Source of the DNA: Clostridiales bacterium
Lineage (GTDB): Bacteria; Bacillota; Clostridia; Oscillospirales; Acutalibacteraceae
NCBI GenBank assembly: GCA_020860025.1
Contig: JAJBVC010000100.1
Coordinates: 1-13,821 of the forward strand
Direction of reading: 5' to 3'
DNA: 13,821 nucleotides
Shown one piece after another: positions 7,537 to 13,662 of the stretch (the stretch's first letter is position 1; each line of letters opens with the position of its first letter). The position numbers and the translations under genes were made by a program. The notes beneath the pieces were generated by a model. That model was not told the origin of the DNA. It saw only the letters and a list, made by a program, of their open reading frames with translations, and ran no database searches.

Positions 7537-7576
7537 AAAACCCGACGAGTTCTTAGATTAAGCCCGTCGGGTTTTT
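7537..7576. terminator. Bidirectional rho-independent terminator
   Basis: AAAACCCGACG (7537-7547) pairs perfectly with CGTCGGGTTTT (7565-7575) around a 17-base loop. A T-run follows on the plus strand and, by symmetry, on the minus strand. It lies 17 bases after the phosphoesterase stop and about 11 bases beyond the clpC stop, so it can end transcription from both sides. Confidence 0.9.
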
Positions 7577-7587
7577 ATATAAAGGCA

Positions 7588-10011
7588 TCATTCAAAAGTG
7601 AATTCGCCATTCTTGTAATCAATGGTGCAGTGACTGCCAAGCTTCTTTTCGAGTATCAGTTCCGAAAGTTTATCCTCAAACTGTGTTTGAATTGCACGAC
7701 GTAAAGGTCTTGCACCGTAAACTTTATCAAAGCCTGCGTCTGCAATGGCTGAAATTGCATTATCGGTAATTTCAACCTCTGTACCCAAATCGGCAACACG
7801 TTTTATAAGACCTAACGTCATTCGCCTTGCAATTTCTGTAATATCATCCTTTTCAAGCTGATTAAAGACGATGATTTCGTCAATTCTGTTTAAAAATTCA
7901 GGCTTAAATGTTTTTTTCAAATCAGCCATTACAAGCTTTTCGATATTTTCATTTTCACTTGAATTTTCGCCGCCGAAACCGAGTGATGATTTATTATCGG
8001 TAATCTTTGACGCACCGACATTTGACGTCATAATTATTACTGCGTTTTTGAAGCTTACCTTTCTGCCCTGAGAGTCGGTTAAAACACCGTCCTCGAGAAT
8101 TTGCAAAAGCATATTAAACACGTCCGGGTGAGCTTTTTCAATTTCATCAAACAGTACCACAGAGTATGGCTTTCTGCGGATTTTTTCGGTAAGCTGTCCG
8201 CCTTCGTCAAAGCCTACATAACCCGGAGGCGAGCCTATGAGTTTTGATACCGTATGCTTTTCCATATACTCTGACATATCAAGCTTAATAATCGCTTCTT
8301 CATCACCGAACATTGTTTCAGCCAAGGTTTTGCAAAGTTCGGTTTTGCCGACGCCCGTAGGCCCGAGGAAAATGAATGAGCCTATTGGCCTGTTAGGATT
8401 TTTAAGACCTGCTCTGCCACGGCGAATTGCCCTTGCCACACTTGAAACAGCTTTGTCCTGACCTACGATTCTCTCGTGAAGGATTTTCTCCAAATTCATC
8501 AGTCGTTCGGATTCCTCTTCGGTAATCTGAGTTGCGGGAATACCTGTCCATGCGGAAACTACCGACGCAATATCCTCGGTTGAAACCTCCTTTACCTGAT
8601 GAGAAGATAAGTTTTTCCACTTGTCCTTTTCTTCGTTAAGAAGAGTACGAAGATTATTTTCCTTATCACGTATTTTTGCAGCATTTTCAAAATCCTGCGA
8701 ACGTACTGCCGAAGCTTTTTCCTCCTCAAGTAATTTGAGTTCCTTTTCCATTTCCTTTAAATTATCGGGAACAGTATAAGCTTTAAGGCGGACACGTGAT
8801 GCCGCTTCGTCTATAAGGTCAATAGCCTTATCGGGCAAAAATCTGTCAGTAATATAACGTGCTGACATTTTAACGGCATTTTCAATAGCATCGTCGCTGA
8901 TTTTAACTTTATGGTGAGCCTCATACTTATCACGCAGACCCTTGAGTATTAAAACAGTTTCCTCCTCGGTAGGCTCGCCAACCGTTACAGGCTGAAAACG
9001 TCTTTCAAGAGCGGCGTCCTTTTCAATATTCTTTCTGTATTCATCAATAGTTGTTGCGCCTATTACCTGAATTTCGCCACGTGCAAGCGACGGCTTTAAA
9101 ATATTGGCTGCATCGGTTGCACCCTCGGCGGCACCTGCGCCCATAATTGTATGAACCTCATCTATAAACAGGATAACGTCTTTCGCCGCTTTAACTTCGT
9201 CCATAGCTTTTTTGATTCGTTCCTCAAAGTCGCCACGGTATTTTGTGCCCGCAACCATTGAAGTTAAATCAAGCGCTACAATTTTTTTATCGTTAAGAAG
9301 CTCGGGAACCTCACCTTTAACTATCTTTAGTGCAAGTCCCTCGGCTATAGCCGTTTTGCCAACGCCCGGTTCACCGATAAGACACGGATTGTTTTTTGTG
9401 CGGCGTGAGAGAATTTGAATAACACGGTTGATTTCCTCGTCACGTCCGATTACAGGATCAATTTTTCCCTCTTTTGCAATAGCCGTTAAATCTCTGCCGA
9501 ATTCATCAAGAGTAGGTGTTTTTGACTTGCCGTTTTTGCCTTTTTTGCCGGGCGTAGCACCGTCCGTTCCGACACGTCCCGAAGCCTGAACAACCTCTTC
9601 AAAAAGCTGTTCCTCATCAATGCCAAAAGAATTTATGAACTTTACGGCATAGGAATCGCCCTCTTTAAGAAGTGCCATAAGCAAATGCTCTGTATCAACA
9701 AAGCTGTGACGCATTCCTCTTGCGAACTGAAAGGCAATATCAATTACCCTCTTGCTTCTCGGAGTAAAATCGTCGGGTGAAAGCCTTGTCGGAGTGCCTA
9801 CTCCTATATATTCTTCAATAAGATTTTGAACATCATCCTCGGTAATCCCCTTACTTTCAAGAACGGAATAAGCGGTTCCGCCGTCAACCTTTAAAAGTCC
9901 GAGCAGAATATGCTCACTGCCTATATAATTGTGACCAAAATCTTCAGCTGCTTTAATTGCTGAATTTAACACATCATTTGCTTTTTGTGTAAAATAATTA
10001 AAACGATACAT
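7588..10011 (-). CDS. clpC: ATP-dependent Clp protease ATP-binding subunit ClpC
   Basis: ClpC is the AAA+ unfoldase that feeds substrates to ClpP. The 807 residues contain, in order, two N-domain repeats (about 1-143), AAA-1 with Walker A GEPGVGKT (213-220) and Walker B LFIDE (281-285), a middle domain with a UVR-like SQDFENAAKIRDK (438-450), and AAA-2 with GPTGVGKT (550-557) and VVLFDE (618-623). LGF at 677-679 fits the hydrophobic-Gly-Phe loop that docks on ClpP. The glutamates that bind phosphoarginine in B. subtilis ClpC (E32, E106) correspond to Glu33 (GSEH) and Glu108 (DTEH) and are retained. It is the last gene of the ctsR operon, 49 bases after mcsB. The start has a perfect AGGAGG eight bases upstream, within a possible hairpin. 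Confidence 0.98.
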   Translation of the reverse strand: MYRFNYFTQKANDVLNSAIKAAEDFGHNYIGSEHILLGLLKVDGGTAYSVLESKGITEDDVQNLIEEYIGVGTPTRLSPDDFTPRSKRVIDIAFQFARGMRHSFVDTEHLLMALLKEGDSYAVKFINSFGIDEEQLFEEVVQASGRVGTDGATPGKKGKNGKSKTPTLDEFGRDLTAIAKEGKIDPVIGRDEEINRVIQILSRRTKNNPCLIGEPGVGKTAIAEGLALKIVKGEVPELLNDKKIVALDLTSMVAGTKYRGDFEERIKKAMDEVKAAKDVILFIDEVHTIMGAGAAEGATDAANILKPSLARGEIQVIGATTIDEYRKNIEKDAALERRFQPVTVGEPTEEETVLILKGLRDKYEAHHKVKISDDAIENAVKMSARYITDRFLPDKAIDLIDEAASRVRLKAYTVPDNLKEMEKELKLLEEEKASAVRSQDFENAAKIRDKENNLRTLLNEEKDKWKNLSSHQVKEVSTEDIASVVSAWTGIPATQITEEESERLMNLEKILHERIVGQDKAVSSVARAIRRGRAGLKNPNRPIGSFIFLGPTGVGKTELCKTLAETMFGDEEAIIKLDMSEYMEKHTVSKLIGSPPGYVGFDEGGQLTEKIRRKPYSVVLFDEIEKAHPDVFNMLLQILEDGVLTDSQGRKVSFKNAVIIMTSNVGASKITDNKSSLGFGGENSSENENIEKLVMADLKKTFKPEFLNRIDEIIVFNQLEKDDITEIARRMTLGLIKRVADLGTEVEITDNAISAIADAGFDKVYGARPLRRAIQTQFEDKLSELILEKKLGSHCTIDYKNGEFTFE

Positions 10012-10017
10012 AATTTT

Positions 10018-10053
10018 TTCCTCCTATATTTGCATTTAACGTCAGCGGAGGAA
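10018..10053 (-). promoter_or_regulatory. Possible hairpin hiding the clpC ribosome binding site
   Basis: In the mcsB-clpC gap the transcript contains UUCCUCC (complement of 10047-10053) and, 22 bases later, GGAGGAA (complement of 10018-10024). The two are perfectly complementary over 7 bp. The 3' arm covers GGAGG of the clpC Shine-Dalgarno AGGAGG (10020-10025), eight bases from the ATG. If the arms pair, clpC initiation would be blocked until the hairpin melts or a ribosome arriving from mcsB opens it. The pairing potential is visible; the regulatory role is inference. Confidence 0.45.
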
Positions 10054-10060
10054 TTTTTGA

Positions 10061-11056
10061 CTAAAGCTGTTCACGAACATACTGCGCACGCAGCTTGTCA
10101 GCTTCCTCCGGTGTTATTCCGTTTTCAACGTCAGATATTATGGTTGCAGTTCCGAGAGTATAAAGCATTGTGCCGATTTTTTCATAGCTTTCATCAAAAC
10201 TGCCCATTGATATTCCGAGACGTACAAGCGACATAAGACTGTAAAATTCATCTGTTGAGAGCTTACGTGCCATTTTTAGTGTACCCATAGCACGAAAAAT
10301 TCTATCCTCAAACTCATCGTATTTTATCAGCTCGTCACGAAATACACGTTCCTGCTTAATAATCTGCTCGCATATTGCATTTAGATTATCAATGGCGCTT
10401 TTTTCAGTTATTCCGAGTGAAATGCGGTTTGAAAGTTTAAAGAAATCGCCCTTGCCACCAAACAGCGGTTTAAGTGAAAAGCCTAATTTTCCAACCATAT
10501 TTGTAAGCGAACTTACCATTCCCCTTGCATTTATTGCAGGAATGTGAAGTACAATCGATGCTTTAAGTCCTGTACCTAAATTCATAGGATTTGCAGTCAA
10601 AAATCCAAGTCTTTCATCAAAAGCTATATGAAGATTTTTAATAAATATATTGTCGATTTTATCCGACTTTTCATACGCCTGCTCTAAATTTTGACCTTCG
10701 ACCGTTACCGACATACGAATATGGTCATCTTCGCAAAGCATTATTGAAACGCTTTCATCCTTTGACAAAAGCACTGCCGAGTAACCTGTCTGCTGCGCCA
10801 TAATCGGGCTTATTATACCCTTTTCGGCAAGAGATATTTTTTTTGCGTCAGTAAGCTGTGGCAGTTCTATTAAGTCAAATTCGCCTGCCAAATCGGAATT
10901 TTGAACAGCGGCATAAATTTTTTTGCACACCGATTTACGCATATCGTCAGACATTCTGTTAGGAAACGGAACCTGCGCCAAATTCCTTGCGGTTTGTATT
11001 CTCGATGAGATAACAACGTCGCCGTTTTTACCTTGAGTGCTGTACCATCTATTCAT
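10061..11056 (-). CDS. mcsB: McsB-like protein arginine kinase homologue with altered active site
   Basis: The guanido-phosphotransferase fold and operon position identify McsB, which normally phosphorylates arginines on CtsR and on ClpC substrates. It has 331 residues, against about 363 in B. subtilis. Several normally invariant positions differ. The NEEDH motif is CEDDH (108-112), putting Asp110 where the catalytic Glu is expected. The CPTN motif is NPMN (156-159), so the active-site Cys is Asn156. SSRxR is SSRIQ (17-21), with Gln for the second Arg. GLRAS is GLKAS, with Lys165. The nucleotide loop (GEGSEA region) is about four residues short, with Lys196 where Arg is usual. The C-terminal phosphoarginine-sensing RDxxRA is ADKLRA (319-324). 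It overlaps mcsA by eight bases and has GGAGGG upstream. It may be a weak or inactive kinase kept as an adaptor. Confidence 0.93.
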   Translation of the reverse strand: MNRWYSTQGKNGDVVISSRIQTARNLAQVPFPNRMSDDMRKSVCKKIYAAVQNSDLAGEFDLIELPQLTDAKKISLAEKGIISPIMAQQTGYSAVLLSKDESVSIMLCEDDHIRMSVTVEGQNLEQAYEKSDKIDNIFIKNLHIAFDERLGFLTANPMNLGTGLKASIVLHIPAINARGMVSSLTNMVGKLGFSLKPLFGGKGDFFKLSNRISLGITEKSAIDNLNAICEQIIKQERVFRDELIKYDEFEDRIFRAMGTLKMARKLSTDEFYSLMSLVRLGISMGSFDESYEKIGTMLYTLGTATIISDVENGITPEEADKLRAQYVREQL

Positions 11057-11582
11057 TGTTGCCCTCCGTAAGCGAATTGATTTTATCTCTTATAACTGCT
11101 GCGTCTTCAAATCTCTGTTCCTTAACTGCATCTTTTAACTGAGCCTTTAAAGAGTCAAGCTCGCTTTCCTTAGTTTTTTCAGCCTTTTTTGGTTCTTCCT
11201 CTTCTGTATATGAAACATATTTTCCGACGTGCTTTGTTTTGCCGTGGATTTTACGAATTGACGGGTCAAGCTTATCCTCAAATTTGCTGTAGCAATCCGA
11301 ACATCCCAATCTTCCGCTTTTAACAATATCGTTAAAAGATGCGCCACAGGTTTGACATCTGTCCACACCGGCAAGCGAATTCATTGCCGCTACGCCCGCT
11401 CCAAGGAAATTGCCAAGGAATGTATCGCCGAACATCTCGCCGATAGTAGGCATCTTAAATTCATCCATTACGCCAAGCTCCTTAGCACATTCTGAACAAA
11501 GGTGCATTTCCTCTTTTTGTCCGTTAATATTTTTCTTTACATAAGTTGTTGCTTCATTTTTGTTGCAATGTTGACATAACAT
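11049..11582 (-). CDS. mcsA: McsA, zinc-binding partner of McsB
   Basis: McsA is the zinc-finger co-activator and modulator of McsB in the class III stress response. The 177 residues show four CxxC pairs, Cys3/Cys6, Cys29/Cys32, Cys76/Cys79 and Cys94/Cys97, consistent with two zinc sites. A linker follows, then a C-terminal UVR motif at about 143-171 (LKAQLKDAVKEQRFEDAAV at 145-163), like the one in the ClpC middle domain. Length and layout match the family, and no zinc ligand is missing. The SD AGGAGG (11590-11595) overlaps the ctsR stop codon, and the 3' end overlaps mcsB, so the four-gene operon is translationally tight. Confidence 0.95.
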   Translation of the reverse strand: MLCQHCNKNEATTYVKKNINGQKEEMHLCSECAKELGVMDEFKMPTIGEMFGDTFLGNFLGAGVAAMNSLAGVDRCQTCGASFNDIVKSGRLGCSDCYSKFEDKLDPSIRKIHGKTKHVGKYVSYTEEEEPKKAEKTKESELDSLKAQLKDAVKEQRFEDAAVIRDKINSLTEGNNE

Positions 11583-11593
11583 AATATTACCTC

Positions 11594-12043
11594 CTAATTG
11601 ATGTATGCAATAAGCATTTGCTTTAACTGATTGGCACGAATTTGATTTTTTATCTCCGTTGGCAGACCTCTGAAATTATTGTCGGAAATTACGGCAAGCA
11701 TCATTTTTGCCGCTCTGTCGCTTATTATACTTTGATAATTCAAATTATTTATGTGTGCCCTTGCATTTTTTTCGTCGATTTCGCTGCCGATTGATTTTAT
11801 AAGTGATACGATTGCATTGTCCTTGCTTGAGGCTCTGGTTATCATTATACATCCTCCGCCGCCTCTGCGTGATTCAATGCGGTACCCCTGCTCGGGCGTG
11901 AATCTTGAAGTAATCACGTAATTTATTTGACTCGGTACACAGCCGAGCTGTGACGCCAAATCATTACGCTGGATTTGAACTGTCGGTGTTTCATCGTCGA
12001 ACATATCCAAAATCATATCGGCTATTACATCGCTGAGCTTCAT
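11594..12043 (-). CDS. ctsR: CtsR, repressor of class III heat-shock genes
   Basis: CtsR is a winged helix-turn-helix repressor that binds tandem heptads (RGTCAAA type) at clp and ctsR promoters. The 149 residues match the family. The HTH carries CVPSQINYVITSRFT at 35-49, followed by the Gly-rich wing ESRRGGGG at 57-64. Arg59 and Arg60 lie next to the Gly wing, in the segment where B. subtilis CtsR is phosphorylated by McsB. A C-terminal dimerisation domain follows to 149. It is the first gene of the operon, with an SD (AAGGAAG) about ten bases upstream. Matching operators upstream show autoregulation. Confidence 0.97.
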   Translation of the reverse strand: MKLSDVIADMILDMFDDETPTVQIQRNDLASQLGCVPSQINYVITSRFTPEQGYRIESRRGGGGCIMITRASSKDNAIVSLIKSIGSEIDEKNARAHINNLNYQSIISDRAAKMMLAVISDNNFRGLPTEIKNQIRANQLKQMLIAYIN

Positions 12044-12087
12044 TTTTCTATCACTTCCTTAAATTTTTAGGTCAAATCAAATTTGTC

Positions 12088-12104
12088 TTTGACTTTCTTT
12101 GACC
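12088..12104 (-). promoter_or_regulatory. CtsR operator, promoter-proximal box
   Basis: On the plus strand TTTGACT, TTC, TTTGACC is two heptads with a three-base spacer. The reverse complement, GGTCAAA-GAA-AGTCAAA, fits the CtsR consensus exactly. It lies just downstream of the expected ctsR transcription start (about 12110). A lone inverted half-site GGTCAAA (12070-12076) lies further into the leader. Confidence 0.88.
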
Positions 12105-12116
12105 TTTTACAATGTC

Positions 12117-12145
12117 ATATTAGCACAAAGGTCAGAAAAAGTCAA
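12117..12145 (-). promoter_or_regulatory. Sigma-A-type promoter of the ctsR-mcsA-mcsB-clpC operon
   Basis: Read on the minus strand, the -35 TTGACT (12140-12145) and the -10 TAATAT (12117-12122) are separated by exactly 17 bases. Transcription should start near 12110, giving a leader of roughly 67 bases. The -35 lies inside a degenerate CtsR box, and perfect boxes sit on both sides, so the repressor should block polymerase directly. Confidence 0.85.
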
Positions 12146-12146
12146 G
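12130..12146 (+). promoter_or_regulatory. Degenerate CtsR box overlapping the -35
   Basis: GGTCAGA-AAA-AGTCAAG keeps the heptad-3-heptad layout, with one mismatch per heptad. It runs in the opposite direction to the two perfect boxes. It may be a weaker third site or a by-product of the -35 sequence. Confidence 0.5.
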
Positions 12147-12152
12147 AGTTTT

Positions 12153-12169
12153 TTTGACTTTCTTTGACT
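12153..12169 (-). promoter_or_regulatory. CtsR operator, upstream box
   Basis: TTTGACT-TTC-TTTGACT on the plus strand is again a perfect tandem heptad pair with a three-base spacer. It lies just upstream of the ctsR -35. With the degenerate box it forms an 8-bp inverted repeat: AAAGTCAA at 12138-12145 and TTGACTTT at 12154-12161. Confidence 0.85.
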
Positions 12170-12245
12170 TTTATTTTTTAAGTCCCAAAAACGACGTGAA
12201 ATCAAGGTTAAAATCTTAGGATTTAAAAGCAAAAATTCAAATCAC

Positions 12246-12274
12246 TTGATATTATTTTCAAAACATTATATAAT
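12246..12274 (+). promoter_or_regulatory. Promoter of the Fn3-transglutaminase-like gene
   Basis: TTGATA (12246-12251) and a perfect TATAAT (12269-12274) are separated by 17 bases on the plus strand. The start would fall near 12281, about 30 bases before the ATG. No CtsR heptad pair overlaps it; the nearest perfect box ends 76 bases upstream. Confidence 0.8.
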
Positions 12275-12311
12275 ATTGTTGATTTATTTTTATGGAGGTT
12301 GTTAAATTCAT

Positions 12312-13541
12312 ATGAGCACAACAATTAAAAATCACAAGTTGATATTTTCATTTACATTGCTCTTTATTTTCACATTATGTACTGCAATGCTTTTCGGTAC
12401 GGTAACTGCTCAAGCGGCGACAAAGACAATAACCGACCCTGACGGATACAGCGAAACGATAGAGCTGCCCGGAAAGCCGACTTCTCTTAAAGTATCAAAG
12501 TTAACTCAAACATCGGCAACAATTAAATGGACTGCTCCTTCAAACAGAAATGTTGACGGATATTCGGTTTACCGCTACAACTCGAGTACAAAGAAGTATA
12601 CCCTTGTTAAGAATACCACATCAAATTCATATAAATTGTCAGATTTAAAAACAGGAACCAAATACTCCTATGCGGTAAAGGCATATATAGAGGTTTACGG
12701 TAAAAAATATTATGGTTCATATTCAAAGGTTCTTTATTTTTACACTTCACCTAAATCCACATCATTGACAAAAGCGTCTTATTCGTCAAAAGGAAAAATT
12801 GCTCTTAAATGGAAAAAGGTTTCCGATGCAAAAGGGTACATTATTCAGTATTCCACAAGCAAAAACTTTTCAAACAGCGGACGCACCTGCACAGTTTTCG
12901 TCTCCGACAATTCAACGACATCAAAAACTATAGGCGGTCTTGCAAAAAAGACGTACTATGTTCGTATATGCTCCTACAAAACAACACAGGGAACAAGATA
13001 TTGCAGTAAATGGAGTTCTGTTAAAACAGTTAAGGTTAAAGAGGGACTTTCGTTAAAGTCGATGATAAACTATACGAAAACAACGCTTGACGGTCGCTCA
13101 CAAATAAAAGCTCTTACAAATAACGGCGTTGACATAAAGAAGTATTCAACTACATATGACCGCTTTAAGGCAATCTACAACTGGCACGCAAAGCATTATA
13201 AAGATTTTGCAAATTGTCTTGACTGCAACACTAATTTCAACAACTGCATTGCGGCATTGTATTCGGGCAAAAAGGATTATGACGTATTTATACTTCTTGC
13301 TGCCGATAACTTCCAAAACAATGACGGTTCTGTTGTAATGCACAAATGGTCTGTTATTTATATTTCAGGCGTACCATATATCTTTGATCCACGTCTTCAG
13401 GGTTATACGGGAAATTACACCGGAACAACTTATTTCGGCGTTACAAGCTCATCTACAGTCGGTAAAAAGTATCTTTTTGATTATTGGTACTATGTATGGG
13501 GAGCTCCTGAAAGAAGCACAATCAAACAGTACAGTGCTTAA
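12312..13541 (+). CDS. Secreted protein: two Fn3 domains plus transglutaminase-like C-terminal domain
   Basis: The 409 residues start with a Sec signal peptide: a basic start, a hydrophobic core at about 10-30, and a likely cut near AQA|A at 33-36. Two fibronectin type III domains follow at about 56-147 and 150-244. The C-terminal region (about 275-365) resembles a transglutaminase-like cysteine protease fold. His344 lies in MHKWSVIYISG and Asp359 in PYIFDPRLQGY, a spacing typical of the His and Asp of that fold. The nucleophile candidates are Cys312 (NNCIAAL), Cys305 or Cys302. There is no LPxTG motif or C-terminal anchor, so the protein is probably released or held by the Fn3 domains. GGAGG lies 13 bases before the ATG, a long spacing. 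It is divergent from ctsR and has its own promoter and terminator. The substrate is unknown; cell-wall or surface-protein processing is a guess. Confidence 0.85.
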   Translation: MSTTIKNHKLIFSFTLLFIFTLCTAMLFGTVTAQAATKTITDPDGYSETIELPGKPTSLKVSKLTQTSATIKWTAPSNRNVDGYSVYRYNSSTKKYTLVKNTTSNSYKLSDLKTGTKYSYAVKAYIEVYGKKYYGSYSKVLYFYTSPKSTSLTKASYSSKGKIALKWKKVSDAKGYIIQYSTSKNFSNSGRTCTVFVSDNSTTSKTIGGLAKKTYYVRICSYKTTQGTRYCSKWSSVKTVKVKEGLSLKSMINYTKTTLDGRSQIKALTNNGVDIKKYSTTYDRFKAIYNWHAKHYKDFANCLDCNTNFNNCIAALYSGKKDYDVFILLAADNFQNNDGSVVMHKWSVIYISGVPYIFDPRLQGYTGNYTGTTYFGVTSSSTVGKKYLFDYWYYVWGAPERSTIKQYSA

Positions 13542-13578
13542 AAAATTAGTTTTCATTATCAAATATACATCATAAACA

Positions 13579-13617
13579 AGGACTGCCTCACAATCAAGTG
13601 AGACAGTCCTGTTTTTT
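13579..13617 (+). terminator. Rho-independent terminator of the Fn3-transglutaminase-like gene
   Basis: AGGACTGCCTCAC (13579-13591) pairs with GTGAGACAGTCCT (13598-13610), with one mismatch and a six-base loop. GTTTTTT follows. It lies 38 bases past the stop. The A-rich left flank is weaker, so it is at best partly active for the converging gene. Confidence 0.88.
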
Positions 13618-13662
13618 ATTATATCAATATGTAAATATTATTACGACTTCTTTTCAGCAATA

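Noticed and set aside
12170..12311. CtsR control of the divergent Fn3 gene.
   Set aside because: The nearest perfect box ends 76 bases upstream of its -35 and none overlaps the promoter, so regulation by CtsR is not supported.
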